Counted from the stretch's first letter, positions 1 to 12,067 are shown. The stretch is DNA of 64,000 nt from Aselliscus stoliczkanus (GCA_033961575.1 CM066728.1:97726852-97790851); one strand, 5' to 3'. Translations and numbers: made by a program. The notes: generated by a model not told the origin, from the letters alone.

Positions 1-48
1 TTATGAATATATTCATAATTTTTTAAAAAAAAATTAACATGCTGTTAC

Positions 49-64
49 TCACACACACACACAC
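49..64. repeat. (CA)n microsatellite
   Basis: Short run of about eight CA units following TTACT. It lies in AT-rich sequence with no other recognisable content upstream. Confidence 0.9.
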
Positions 65-299
65 ATAAATACCTACTTATATTTTCATATGTCCTGTAAT
101 TTGGAATCCTAATGTTTAAAAGGACACAAAAATATTTAAGTGGAAACAGAAAAGCATAAATATTTTCAAACTATCATTTCAAGGAGGAAATTAAGGGATA
201 AAACTATTTCTTTACTTTTGCTTCAAGCTTTGCAGTAAATAATAAATTGACAAACATATTTTCTTAAAAGTGAATTTGAATAACAGAAAAAAGATATCT

Positions 300-390
300 A
301 ACTATAAAATAGTATATAGCATATACATATATATTACATGATATATGTATATAGTGTATATCACATTATATATAAATGACATATATATAA
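300..390. repeat. AT-rich low-complexity tract (TATATAC/ATATAT)
   Basis: Almost purely A/T with alternating TA steps and ATATAC-like units, irregular rather than a clean tandem array. No promoter or gene context is visible. Confidence 0.8.
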
Positions 391-850
391 GCAATATTGA
401 GAGGTAACATATTTTGTAAATTTGTGTTAAAGTTCACAAAACTAATGTAAAACTCTATTTTTCAGTATTCCTGCCTATACAATAATATTTTATGTATCAT
501 GTTTATTACTAAATTATGTGTCATGCAATTTCACTGATTTTGAGGTTTTATTGTTCTGATAACATATTTAGAAAGTTCATTCAAAATGCTAGTTCTAGTG
601 AATTTAAAAACTTCACCTCACTGTAAGGCCCTTCACCCTTCCCCATTTATAATATAATTGTCTTATTTGCTCTATCAATTTTGGGATCACAGTAGACAAT
701 GTTATAAATTTTGCTTTAAACATCTAGTATAATTTAGAAAACTCCAGAAGAAAAATAATACAGTTAATATACTCATATTTTTTTACTGTTTCTCTTCCTT
801 GGTAGTGTTCCAATAGGACTTGTTTTATCATTTCTTTTCCATTTAGTGAT

Positions 851-905
851 TTCGGTTTGGTAACACATATGCGGGCCAGTGACACTGCCCTCAAAAAAAA
901 AAAAA
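851..905 (+). mobile_element. 5'-truncated tRNA-derived SINE (short head type)
   Basis: Starts inside the B-box (TTCGGTT), continues through ACATATGCGGGCCAGTGACA and CTGCCCTC and ends in an A-run. This is the 3' half of the short SINE seen complete at 21903-22008. The tRNA 5' half is missing, so it cannot carry an intact RNA polymerase III promoter. Confidence 0.8.
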
Positions 906-1149
906 TCCATTTAGAGTGATGATAAATTCTCTAGTCTTCCATCAGCTGAGAATGACTCCATTTGCCATTCATTTCTGAAGGATATTTTCACTGGATATAA
1001 AAATTGCAGCATGGCAGTTCTTTTCTTTAAGCACTTGAAAAATGTTATTCCATTTCCTTCTGGCCTCCAAATTTTCTAATGGCATGCATTATTATTTGAG
1101 TTAGTTTCTCCTACAGATAAAGTATCATTTCTCTATCAATGCTTTCAAG

Positions 1150-1151
1150 AT

Positions 1152-1210
<59 letters not shown>

Positions 1211-1240
1211 CTTTCTTTCTTTCTCTTTCTTTCTTTCTTT
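1150..1240. repeat. (TTTC)n microsatellite
   Basis: About 22 TTTC units with two CTTTCTTT interruptions near 1210 and 1225, inside the L1 ORF1 relic. Confidence 0.95.
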
Positions 1241-1481
1241 CGTTTTAAGTTTGAGTATAATGTGTCTTGTCATGATTTTCTTTGTGTTTATTCTGTTTGT
1301 ATTTGCTCAGCTTCATGAATTTTGCCAAATTTGATTGTCTTCTGTCAATCTGGAAAAATTTAGTCATTATTTCTTCAAGATTTTGTGCGCCCTGTTCTCC
1401 TATCCTTCCAGGATTTCAATGACACAAACGTTAGGTTTTTGTTGTTGCTGTTATAGTCCCACATATCACAGAGAATCTGTG

Positions 1482-1636
1482 TTTTTCTTTTTCTTTTTTT
1501 TTAGCTGAACCATCCTGCCACCTGTTGGCAGCTCAACGGCAGCTCAGCTCGGGCTGGGCATTGAACTGCTCTTGTTCAGAGCTCAGCTTGCAATCTTGAG
1601 CGAGCTCTTAACCAACTGAGCCACTCGGCCAGCCCC
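1482..1636 (-). mobile_element. tRNA-derived SINE, short 'AACTGAGCC' type
   Basis: On the minus strand it begins GGGGCTGGCCGAGTGGCTCA, continues with a tRNA-like head, contains repeated GAGCTGAGC units and ends AGCTAAAAAA. The T-rich left edge is the A-tail on the complement. It is a small Rhin-like SINE inserted in an L1 relic, so it is younger than that relic. No clear target duplication. Confidence 0.85.
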
Positions 1637-2499
1637 TTTTTTTCTTTTTTAAATACATTACTCTCTGGTGTTGAGATTAAGCAGCTTCTACTTTCTGTCC
1701 TCAAGTTCACTGATTCTTTACTCAGTCCTTTCAATTCTTCTGTTGTACCCATCCATTGAGATTTTTATAGTGGTTACTATATTTAACTGTTCTAAAATTT
1801 CCATTTGCATCTTATTCATATTTTCATTTTCTTTGATAAGACTCCTCCTTTACTTTTGTTGAGTTTTTCTATCATTTCATTTGCCTCAAGCATATTCATA
1901 TTTGTTCACTGAAGCATTTTTATGATGGCTGTTTTCAAATATCCTAATCAGGCAATTCTAACATTCGTATCATCTTAGGGTTGTCATTTATTGACTCTCT
2001 TTTCTCAGTCAATTGTAGATTTTCCTGCTTTTAGGTATGACAAGAGATTTTCATTTAAATCTAGACATTTTATATTACATGAACTGAATCTTATTTGGTG
2101 AAGGGGAGAATACTGCCTCTTAGCTGCCGGGTGGGGGTGCACATTATGTTTTTCCTCTCATTTTCCATGTACAGAGGTGAGAGAGGCTCCCTGGTATTGC
2201 TGAGAACATGTAAGATGCAGATTTCTCACTAATACTCTACTGATATCAAACTGGATAGATAAGGAGAAGAAGGCTGCCTGATTACTGCTCCCTTTGAGTG
2301 GTGGTGAAAACTTCCTCATTTGACCTCCTGTGGTACAGCCCATGGAGGAGGGGAATGGTGCCTAATTACCACCAGGTCGGGTGTCAGTGCAGGCTCCCCA
2401 GACTGACTCCCCTGACATGGGGAGAAGGGTTCCTTACTAATGAGTGGGGATAATCAAACAGCCTAAAGAATCAAATAGCTACAACAGCCTTGCCCTCTG

Positions 2500-5400
2500 T
2501 TATACATTAGAAAATAAATAAAAAACATGGATATTTTCCCTCCATCCTGAAACCTAGGGAGAGTGAGACAAACTCTTACATAGTACATTTTATTTTCATA
2601 ACATAACTTTTTTTACACGGAGAATACAGGTCACCGAGGTAACGCTTTGTAATTTAACTAAAGCTTAAAATTTTACTATATGCTAGAAGCTGGTTTTATT
2701 TTTTCCATTTTCAACTGTTTCATTGCAATGATGCATTTTTATGTTGTACATATTTTTTTTTCTTCGTGTATATGTAGTACCATAGAAATTTTATGCTGAA
2801 AGAAATTTTAGAGGATTTTTAAAATATTCCTTTGAGTTACACAATTGACAAAAAATTAAAACCTTGGAAGTGCAATGTTTAGACCAAGGTAATACTGATG
2901 ATACTAATGATACATTTGAAATGTAGTAAAGATATCCACAGAGAAATTTAATTTACTTCACAATGATTTTGTGAACAGATACCCATACTTGGAGTTAATA
3001 TATAAATCTGATTTCCTTCCATGTTATGTTTGCTCTAATCACATAACAATGTTTCATTTATTTCTTACATGATCTGTGCATATGTATGATTATGAGTGAA
3101 ACTTACAAGTTTTGAATCCTACCCTGTTTATAATAAAAGCAGTTCTAATGGTGACTTTCTTTCTATGTGTTTCAGATTCTGTGAAATGAAGGTTCAAAAT
3201 GCAGCTTTATTTCATTAATAAGCATGCCAGTGGCATTTGTCAGGATAGTGAGTATAAAACTCTGGATGACTGGTGTCATAAACATAAAAAAAAAAAAATT
3301 CCACTTGTTTCATGACAGTCCATAAAATTGATGACAACATTCATTCAAATGACCTGCATTATGTAATGTGAAGTAATCTAATACTGTCCAGGTTTTCTTT
3401 TTTTTTGTTTTTGCTTTTGTTTCAAGAGGTTCTTAAAAGGTAATTAAATAAAATTGTATATGTTGTATTAGATTCTTCTCATTTTGTTATTTTGCACTGC
3501 GATATGCTATTTATATCACTTTAAAACATTTTGTCCTGCCTTTTAAAAATGTTAACCAACTCAATTGGAATAATTTATCTATATCACTTTCTACTCTAAC
3601 TTGCTAAAAAGATTATCTCCAAACCTATGATTTACTTTGACTTTATCTTTTCTCAGGGAAAAAAAAAGTTGTAGTTTACTTCTAGACAGCGTTCCCTACA
3701 TTGCTTTTCTTAACTTCAAACATTAGGAAAATATAAATCACTGATGGATAACATGGGATAAAATATAGTTCGAAATTTACCCTTCTCAGAATTATAATGT
3801 CATCTTTTTAAAAAATCATTCCATTATTTGAGTAATCATCCTTAAATAATGACACGGATGATGCAAGATAAACGTGTGATGTGGGACATGTAGAATATAT
3901 TGCCAAGGATTAGTACTTTCCTAAAACTATGGAATTACAATGATTAAACAATAATTTCACAATTTTTAGTTTCATATATGTTCAAAGCATTGAACATATT
4001 AATTAATTTATTAATTAGAAGATGTAATAAAAATGAAGGCTTTTGGGTTTCACTCCTTGAGATTCCAAATTTGTTTGTCTTGTCTTGGATCAAGAAATCC
4101 ACTGTCTGGTATCAATGGAAATACTGATGAAAATTGCCCAGAGATTGCACTGTGGGACTTAAGGAAAGGGTAAATATTTTCCATTTTGTAAAATCTTACA
4201 AGAATTAGATAGCATCAAAGTATTTTACTTTCCAATCTAAGTGCATTTAAAATATCATGTCATTTAGTAAGTCTAACATTTTAATGTTTATTAAAGATTT
4301 TTAAAAAACTGCTTCTTTTTACAAGGACTTCTATAAGCTACATAGCTATACGTGTATATTATATGAACACAACCATAAATAATAAGTGTTTAACATGGAC
4401 CTGGATCCCAGAAAATGCTCAGATCAAAACAAGGGTGTGTCTGCCTAAACCCAAATATCTAACGTCTCCCTTGTCCCTTTGGACTTTGAATCACTTCTAT
4501 AACACACAATTTCTAGAAAAAGTTTCTGATTTGTAAATTTCTAAGTAGATTACTAAGAAATTTAATTTAGTCCTCAGTAAACAATAAGCGTTGTTATTAT
4601 AAGATAAAAAAAGTACTAAGCCCAAACCAAACTAATTATTTAGCAATCGACCTGCATTATAATTATAAAGAAAAACACCTTCATTTTCTTCTGGAGGAAG
4701 ATGCAATTATTACAGGCCTCTAATTATTCCAACAATTTTTCATATGCAAATGCAGTGTGCATGCAAAACTATACAGGCATAGGTTTAGAAAATGTTCATA
4801 ATTGATAGTTTTCTCTGTATGGTGGATTTCATTGATGAAATTCCTCTTGATTAGTACTTTTTCATTTGTGAAATTAATCTATTTTGGGATGGTTAATAAT
4901 AATTGATTAATTCATACTTCTAGTCATCTCTACTATTTTTTTGCAAATATATTCATAAGTGAGATCTCTAATTTAAGAGATACTAACACTAATCTTTTTA
5001 TAGCCTTAGAGTTTTGAATCTTCACAGAAACTTCTTTCCAAGGTGATGTGTGTGCTTTTGCTTATTGGTTGTAATACTTTTGATATTTATATTAAATTAT
5101 GTTTCTAATTTATCTAGAGGCAATATAAATTTTTTCTATTATTTTTATAACTATTTACTTTTCATTTATACAGTTCAATATTTTAGGATGTTTATGTTCC
5201 TTCTTTTGATTATTCTCTCAATTACAGTATATATTGACTATAATGCATTTCTCTCTCCTTTCTCAGCAGCATGTTTGAATCATTTTTTAATTTCATGTTA
5301 TATACTGTTTTCTTAATTTTTTATATTGCATTTAAATCAGTATACATGTTCTTTTAAGTAGTTTTTTTCTCCCCTCCCCCTCTTTTAAGTAGTTTTTATA

Positions 5401-5576
5401 TACTTTATTACCCTTAGTTGTTTTATATTGAGATTATAAAAATAATTGGCAAATTACTATTTTATAGGTATTTTCTGTGTCTCCTCTTTTCTGTAGGATC
5501 AATAAAGTTTACAATGCCTCTACTCCTTTTATTCAAAATACTTTAATATAGATTGTGTTTAAATTTCTAGATGTTC
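2500..5576. other. Unique AT-rich noncoding DNA
   Basis: No gene, SINE or clear LINE recognised. The stretch is AT-rich with many in-frame stops on both strands. A small island near 4680-4790 has several ATTA/TAAT motifs and is discussed as a candidate conserved element. Confidence 0.6.
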
Positions 5577-5635
5577 AGTTTAATTTAATTTAATTTAATT
5601 TTTTTTTTAAGCTGAGCCATCCTGTCATCTGTTAA
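5577..5635 (-). mobile_element. (TTTAA)n tract plus 3' fragment of a short SINE
   Basis: Four to five TTTAA units lead into a T-run and then AAGCTGAGCCATCCTGTCAT, the 3' end on the complement of the same short SINE type as at 1482-1636. The rest of the SINE is absent, so this is a truncated copy with a variable A-rich tail. Confidence 0.65.
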
Positions 5636-6149
5636 GTTAAAATTTTAACATGTACCATCAAGTTGTTTAAATGTATTCCACATTTCCCTACCCTTTTCTT
5701 GAACAATGTTAGTATTAGACATTATTTAAAGTCCCACAGAAAAATGTCACATTTTTGTTATTATTTAGAAAATGTTGTTTCGAATTTATCATAAAATGGC
5801 TATTGTTTCATTTGTCAATATTTAACTTAAAATAATGCATCTTATTGTGTTCATATTGTGTTTCTTGCTTCCCATTCTTTCCTTCTATAGTTTACAAAAC
5901 TTTTTAAAAATTTCAATCAAGATCTGTACCTTGAAAAGTTTTATAATTTGTATACCTAATAATATTTATAATTGACTAACTCTTGTGAATGAAAGTTTAA
6001 TTTAATATGGAAGCCCAACTTGATATCTAACTGCTATAAATATTTTGAGTATATTATTTCAGGTTCTTTGACCCTCATTTCTACTTAAAGAGAGTTTGTG
6101 ATCCTTCTAATTTTGTTTGTGGGTAATTTGTCCCTTTTGTCTTGTGAGC

Positions 6150-6602
6150 TTTTTTTTTTTTTAAGATTTTATTGGAGAATTGGGGGAGGGGAAATCATTA
6201 GGGAATTGGGGGGAGGGGAACAGACAAGTTGCTATCTTTTGTTCTTAAGTTTAGATGTGGAGGACGTTGCTTCATTGGCCCATGTTGGTATGATCATTGC
6301 ACTCTTCCCGGATGAGGCACTTGGTTGCCGGCCTTTGGACGGCAGCTCACAGCAGCTCACGGCAGCTCTCACGGGCTGCTGGCTATTCACGGTAGCTTAT
6401 GGTAGCTCATGACAACCCACTGCAGCCCCACTGCAGCCTATGACGTTGCAGGCCACTAACAGCAGCCCAGCTCCGGGTTGAGCTGTTGCTCACCATCTTA
6501 GCTGTAGAGGGCGCAGCATCACTGGCCTGTGTGGGAACCAAACCAGCAGCCCTGGTTCTCAGACCTCACGCTCCCAAGCCAACTCTTAACCAATGAGCCC
6601 TA
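6150..6602 (-). mobile_element. Full-length long SINE (tRNA head plus ~330-bp body)
   Basis: On the plus strand it runs from a T-run and AAGATTTTATTGG through GGAGGGGAACAGACAAGTTG, a repeated GGCAGCTCAC body, then TAGAGGGCGCAGCATCACTG and the tRNA-like head ending near CTTAACCAATGAGCC. Reverse-complemented it is head, body and AATAAAATCTT tail. The same arrangement recurs at 10029, 25668, 27337 and 31984. This copy is more diverged, and its head end is directly abutted by another SINE. Confidence 0.85.
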
Positions 6603-6611
6603 TCTGGCGAC

Positions 6612-6643
<32 letters not shown>

Positions 6644-6740
6644 AGTGTCACTGGCCCTCATATGTGGGACCGGAACTGGGGCCTCTGGCGTCCCAAGCCA
6701 GCGCTTAACCACCGCACCCCTCGGCCGGCCCTCTGGTGAC
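6603..6740 (-). mobile_element. Short head-type SINE with 9-bp target duplication
   Basis: The body at 6612-6731 is the reverse complement of GGCCGGCC...CTGCCCTC with a 26-nt T-run. It is flanked by TCTGGCGAC (6603-6611) and TCTGGTGAC (6732-6740), one mismatch apart. It inserted right at the head end of the older long SINE in the same orientation. Confidence 0.9.
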
Positions 6741-6984
6741 TTTTAAGATTTGAATTTTCTCATTTAGATTCTGCAGTTTCAGCACCATGTTTCTGTTTTG
6801 GGTTTATGTTTATTGTATTCAGACTTCCCACATTCTTCTATTGATGACACAACTTTGTTAAATGACTGATTATAGACTTTGCTTTTGTATTTCGAGCTCC
6901 TTGAATGTATGTAGTTTATTTTAGGAGATTTAATAATATAAATCTCTTTTTACTTATTTGAAGTACTTTTTAAAATAAAATGAA

Positions 6985-7260
6985 AACACGTGAGTAACCT
7001 CACGTATAAACACAGAAAATATTGGCACCCTGGAAGCTAAATTTTGAAAATCCAAAAGAATACATAAGTCAACTATTTGGAATGATACGTAAATATAACA
7101 AGGTAACAGGATCTCAATAGATATATAAAAGTCAATTGTATATCCTTAAAAAATAAGCAATCTAAAATTATATGAAATCAATGAACAATCAAAGATACTA
7201 TAAGATGAACAAAATGTCCCCTATAAAATAGCATCTAAAACCATGAAAACACTAAAAAAA
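6985..7260 (+). mobile_element. L1 ORF2 relic fragment
   Basis: Resembles the L1 ORF2 segment containing 'TCAATTGTAT' and 'AATGAACAATC' (here 7133-7142 and near 7181), followed by an A-rich stretch. Frame is destroyed. Assignment is from memory of L1 consensus. Confidence 0.5.
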
Positions 7261-7264
7261 AATT

Positions 7265-8720
7265 AAATTTTCATTTGGTTCCTTTTGTGCATTCTTCAAA
7301 GTTCTTTATTTTTCTTCAAAATACAAACCGTAAGTTTTGTCTCATAATGTCTTTATCTGGACTTCCTGTTTCCATTTTCTCTCTCTCTTTTTCTATTGAG
7401 TTTGATTTTGCTTTCTATCATGTCTTTTTTTTCCCCTCTTTGCCAAACTTTGTGTTTTGAAAATTATAGTTCTGGAAGATAAAATGTGCTTATTGAGAGA
7501 GTTAAGGATCCCCTTCATCCACCCCACAACTGATGGCTCCTCGCTTGCAATTTCACTAATAATTCACTCTAATCATAGAAGGTTCATTTTAGGGATATGT
7601 AAGGTCATTATGTCTTTTAATTTTGCCTTGGTCACAGGATGTGAGCCTTTGGAATTAATGGCTGAAATTGTGAGTGCTTTCCTAGAGCCAGTGTTTCCGG
7701 ATTCAGATTAAAAGTAACTTCATTCTTGCCAGCATTTTGAAGTTGTTGAGATGACTGCATAATTCTTTTGACTGCTAAAGCCTGTTTTCTGCTGGGATTT
7801 CTTCATGTCTTATTTTTTATATGTACAATTGTTTGATTTAGTATATGACTCAAGGTAAGGAGGCACGCAGAATTTTTTTTTCCTCGCTTCTCTAAGTTTC
7901 TCATAATTCTAATTTTGTTATCAAGTCACAGTCAGCAGTAAACTCTAACTTTTCTGTTTGTACACCAGCGATGCTGTTGCCTTCTGCTAGGCCTCTACAG
8001 CACTGTTCTCCAAGTATCCTCAGAGTGCTGGTTTCCCTACTCTTAAGGATCAAGCACTTGAAGTCTCATCAGCTTTCTAAAACCTTTACACAGCATTTCT
8101 ATCCCACCCCATCTTCAATAGCTGTTTTTGATGAATAGGTTCGTATAATTTAGAATTTTCATTGTTTTAGCCAGTACAACAATTCCTTCTGTTAACATTT
8201 TTAATATAACTACTGTTAAATCTTTTGGGATGCTCTATTTCTGTTCTAGTTGTTGCACTTTAAATGGTCCAATTTGTTTCTTTGTTGACACTCACTCTTG
8301 CCAGCATATATTTTTTGGAGTTGTAAGAGCTAATTTTCCACGGGAGTTATTTCCTGTGAAACTCATTTATCCTGGGAGTTGCCTATAGTAAAGCTCCAGC
8401 TTTTAACGAGCTCTTATTTAATTTTTATATGAGTGGATTTGCTGAGTGCTTCCAACACATGTATAATGCACAGCAGAATCCGACTCCATGCTTTAAAAGA
8501 ATGGGATTTCCTAGGGTTTTTTTTGCCCATAACGCTAAATTTTGGCCACATTAAATTCATTACGGTGCATATCTGTTCCTGATACCTACAGGCTGTTTGG
8601 AATTAATGCCTCTCTCCCAACCTTACTTTAAGTTCCCTTTTTGTTTCAGACATCTAGAAATGTTCCTTTTGGTTATAGGCTCAATAACATACAGAAACAC
8701 TATGTTTTTATATTTTATTA
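7265..8720. other. Probable old LINE-derived block, not assigned
   Basis: T-rich plus strand with CTTCAAAG/TTGAG motifs reminiscent of reverse-complemented old L1 5' sequence, but I cannot align it with confidence. Two chance open frames (7275-7460, 7457-7711) have no recognisable product. Confidence 0.35.
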
Positions 8721-10010
8721 GGGCAATTTATTACTGTAAAGTGGTATTGACTTGGGAGATTATTTCTGTTTAGTAACCTAGGTTACCTAGAAGTTCTGAT
8801 CAGAAATCTGATTGAAGGGCCTGCCCCCAAGTATGTTTCTTTATAATGGATTAGCATGCAAAATGAAAACACTTATCTGTCCCCTGTTTATCATTCTTAC
8901 AGTAATATTAAGAGATACACAATTATTAATTCTATGATAATTCTAATACTTAGCACATTAAGCAAAATAATTAATATTGTTTATTACAGTAGTTTTTAAA
9001 GGTGAGAAATAATTGGTGAACATATTTTGAGTAACATCAGTAACAGTTTGTTCTTGGAATTTCTTGAAATTTTGCATTGAATGCCTCGAGACAGGTTATT
9101 ATTTTTCATTTGACAAATATTTATTATTTCCTTGCTCTATGCTTATCATACACCATTTTTAAATAAGAAGAAATATGGTTCTATATACCAAAGTTATGTT
9201 ACACTGAGAAAAACAAAAAACTAGTTTAGAAAATAACCATATAAATATACAGATGTGCCATAATGTTAAAAAAAAAAAAATAAGACTCTCTCAGTTTGTG
9301 TCAGGGAATACAAATTTGGTAGCCAAGGTGAAGAATAAGCACTGAGACAGGTCATGCTGATCAATAATAAAAACCAGCACAAAACTCAAGTTAGTACATT
9401 AGAACCCTCCATTAAGATTTTAAATGTTGGGACACATGAGGATAGAGGAACTTCCTTTTATAATGGATTGTAAAGGTTGTAGACAACAGAAAAGAGCACA
9501 AAACAGAAAAACATAGAGGCAGACACAAGACAGAAATGTCGGGAGGTGCTGACGATTTTGAATCTGAATAAAATAACCTTCACTGAAATTTCCACCATTG
9601 CCTTTTTTTAACTATTAAATTTTTCTTTGTAAGTGGATAAAATTACAAAATCAAATGTCTTCAATTTTATTTTTTCTTAGTTAATAAAGTTTAGTTTTGG
9701 AGGAGTTTTAGGCGAGCTAATAGTACAGATAGTCCCCATATTCCCCTTCAGAACCCCCAAACCCAACCCCCCCATTTTTAACATTTTGCATTAGTATAGT
9801 TCTTTTGTTACAATTTCATTTTATTTTTAATGGATGGCATTGATTTTCTTTGCATTTTGTAAAATTTATTTGCTTATTTATATTTTTTAAGCCAGAAAAT
9901 GGAGTTTTTAAATCTATAGTAGAAGACATGCAATACACATTCCATTTTTATCATTATGTTAGTGTGATTCTGATGGCAGGGGAGGTTCTGGAATGTAAGA
10001 ATTGCTTTTA
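8720..10010. other. AT-rich noncoding DNA with a possible L2 scrap
   Basis: Mostly anonymous. Around 9105-9165 the order 'TGACAAATATTTATTATTTCC...CTATGC' resembles the reverse complement of the L2 3' end, weakly. No gene signal. Confidence 0.45.
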
Positions 10011-10013
10011 TTA

Positions 10014-10513
10014 AAAGACTACATTCTGGGCTGGCCGAGTGGCGCATTGGTTAAGAGCTGGCTTTGGGATGAGAGCGGCCCCGGTTTGGGTCCCACATAT
10101 GAGGGCCAGTGACACTGCCCTCTACAGCTAACAACAGCTCCACCTGGAGCTGGGCTGTGCAAGTCCCGGCAACAGTGTAGGCTGCAGCCCCTGCTGCAGT
10201 GGGCTGCCATAGGCTACAGTGAGTGGCCAGCAGCCAGCGTGAGTGGCTGGCAGCCAGCGTGAGCTGCCAATAGCTGCGGTGAGCGGCCATCCAGAGGCCG
10301 GCGACCTATCTGCCTCATCCGGGAAGAGCGCAAAGACGATACCAACATGGGCCAGTGAAGCGACATCCTCCACAACTAGACTGAAGAACAAAAAGACAGC
10401 AACTTGTCTGTTCCCCTTCCCTGATTCCCCAATGCTGTTCCCCTCCCCCAATTTCCCAATAAAATCTTAATAAATAAATAAATAAATAAAAATAAATTAA
10501 AGACTACATTCTG
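10014..10513 (+). mobile_element. Intact full-length long SINE with perfect 15-bp target duplication
   Basis: Target duplications AAAGACTACATTCTG occur at 10014-10028 and 10499-10513. Between them lies GGGCTGGCCGAGTGGCGCAT, then a tRNA-like head with A- and B-box-like segments, CACATATGAGGGCCAGTGACA, a GC-rich body with repeated GAGTGGC(T/C)GGCAGCC units (10220-10290), GATTCCCCAATGCTGTTCCC and a tail of AATAAAATCTTAATAAATAAATA units. TT precedes the AAAA at the insertion site, as expected for L1 endonuclease. It is the best reference copy of this family here and appears young. Confidence 0.95.
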
Positions 10514-10594
10514 TTGGCAAGTGCAAGGCTTTTCATTAAGTAATGTAATAAATATTTAGTCAGCTTTTAATTTAGCATTTAAAAAGTCTGTGCA

Positions 10595-11211
10595 TCATCT
10601 TTTTTTTTAAACAGTCTCTCTTATTTTTTAGAGCAGTTTTGGGTTAAAGCAAAATAGAGAGGGAAGTACAGAGATTTCCCATATAACCTCTGTCTTACAC
10701 ATGCATAACTGCCCCCCTTATCAACATTGCTCACCACGGCGGTGCATCTTTTTACCAAAAATGAACCTACACTGACACGTTATAATCACCCAAAGTCATG
10801 ATTTACTTTAGGATACATTCTTGATGTTGTACATCCTATGAGTTCGGACAAATGTATGACCTATTTCCATCCTTATAATACAGAGTACTTTCATGGTTCT
10901 AATAATCCTGTATTCCAAATTTTGTCCTCCAACCCTGACATCTAGCAACTGCTGACCCTCTCACTGAATCCATAGATTTGCCTTTCCCAATATCCTATAG
11001 TTGGAATTATAAAATATGTAGCCATTTCATATTGGCTTATTTCACATACTCATATGCTTTGAAGATTCCTCCATGTCAGTTCATGGCTTTAAAGCTAACT
11101 TAATTTTAGCACTGAATAATATTCCACTGTCTAAATGTATGACAGTCTACCCCTTCCCTTTGGGAGGACATCTTGGTTGTATCTGAGTTTTGACAACTAC
11201 AAATAAAGATA
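10595..11211 (-). mobile_element. L1 3' end (old L1MA/L1MB-like), minus strand
   Basis: Starts with a T-run (A-tail on the complement) followed by TTAGAGCAGTTTTGGGTTAA. This is the reverse complement of the common L1 3' end that reads ...AACCTAAAACTGCTCTAAAAA. Further in it matches remembered sequence such as AGCACTGAATAATATTCCAC (11109-11128) and GGACATCTTGGTTGT. ORF2 coding capacity is absent. The inner end is cut by a SINE at 11212. Confidence 0.8.
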
Positions 11212-11313
11212 TTTTTTTTTTTTTTTTTGAGGGCAGTGTCATATATGTGGGTCCGAACCGGAGCCGCTGGCTTCCCAAGCCAGCGCTTAACCACCGTGCC
11301 ACTCGGCCGGCCC
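11212..11313 (-). mobile_element. Short head-type SINE with internal deletion
   Basis: The T-run and GAGGGCAGTGTC are followed directly by ATATATGTGGGTCC, so the usual ACTGGCCCTC is missing. The rest of the tRNA head ends in GGCCGGCCC. Inserted into the adjacent L1 3' end. Confidence 0.88.
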
Positions 11314-11379
11314 TAAAGCCATTTTTAATAAGGTTATTTGTTTTCTATGCCTATTGCCTTTTACTCATATATTGTTTTG

Positions 11380-11520
11380 CAAGTTTGTATTTTTTTTTTT
11401 TTTTTTTTTTGAGGGCAGTGTCACTGGCCCTCATATGTGGTACCCGAACCGGGGCCACTGACTTCCCAAGCCAGCGCCTAAACACCACACCACTCAGCAT
11501 GCCCCAAGTTTGTATTTTTT
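11380..11520 (-). mobile_element. Short head-type SINE with 16-bp target duplication
   Basis: CAAGTTTGTATTTTTT at 11380-11395 is repeated at 11505-11520. Between them lies the reverse complement of the short SINE. Same orientation as the copy about 70 bp upstream. Confidence 0.93.
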
Positions 11521-12060
11521 AACCTTAAATAACCAAAGGAAGAACCTTATGTGGTCTTCTAAGATTAAATTAAAATATGAAGTAACAAACAGTTGAAATA
11601 GCTCTACTTTTTAAGAAAGAGAAGTTCTTTCTTGGACAAATTCATAACAGATAATAGGAAGGTAACATTCTAAGTATATATTGAAATGAATAAGCTACAA
11701 TTTTATGCTTCTTATATTGGTTAGCCTTATTTTATTGGTAAAGTTATAGGCAAAATAGGTTCCTAAGCATAAAACATTTTGCAGATTTAGTAACTGGAAC
11801 ACATAATTTGGTAAATGTATTAAAAAAGTTATTTTCAAACACAATAACCACATTTTCTATACATTTTTTGGATGCATAGTACCCTGTATAAATTCTACAT
11901 AATCTCAGTAACAGAAGTCCCCAGAATAGGATCAGAACATACATACATACATACACACACACTTTTAAAGAACTTATTATATCACATCTTTGTCGCATTA
12001 TAGCCTGCCTGTCTGATCCCATGCACCTCTCCATAAAGACAGATCATAACTTCAATATTA
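11521..12060. other. AT-rich noncoding DNA with small (CATA)n/(CA)n tract
   Basis: A CATA/CA repeat at 11938-11961 is the only structured part. The 96-codon minus-strand frame over it (11744-12034) reads through this repeat and shows no domain. Confidence 0.6.
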
Positions 12061-12067
12061 TGCCTAC

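Larger units (their letters stand above)
925..2480 (-). mobile_element. L1 LINE relic, ORF1 region (L1/HAL1 type), degenerate
   Basis: Read on the minus strand, this resembles the ORF1 region of old mammalian L1/HAL1 elements: the stretch for the RNA-binding C-terminal part (around 965-1430) followed, towards higher coordinates, by coiled-coil and 5' sequence (around 1660-2050). Recognition is from memory of old-L1 sequence such as the segment 'CCTTCTGGCCTCC' at 1058-1070. Many substitutions and frame breaks leave no open frame. It is interrupted by a (TTTC)n tract and by a younger SINE at 1482-1636. The far end near 2480 is approximate. Confidence 0.65.

Noticed and set aside
6098..6412. 104-codon frame
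   Set aside because: It runs into the antisense strand of a long SINE; related frames appear in the other copies.
10128..10451. 107-codon minus-strand frame and its overlapping neighbours
   Set aside because: Lies wholly within the intact SINE at 10.0-10.5 kb, antisense to it.
11190..11522. 110-codon plus-strand frame
   Set aside because: Covers two reverse-oriented SINEs and their T-runs.
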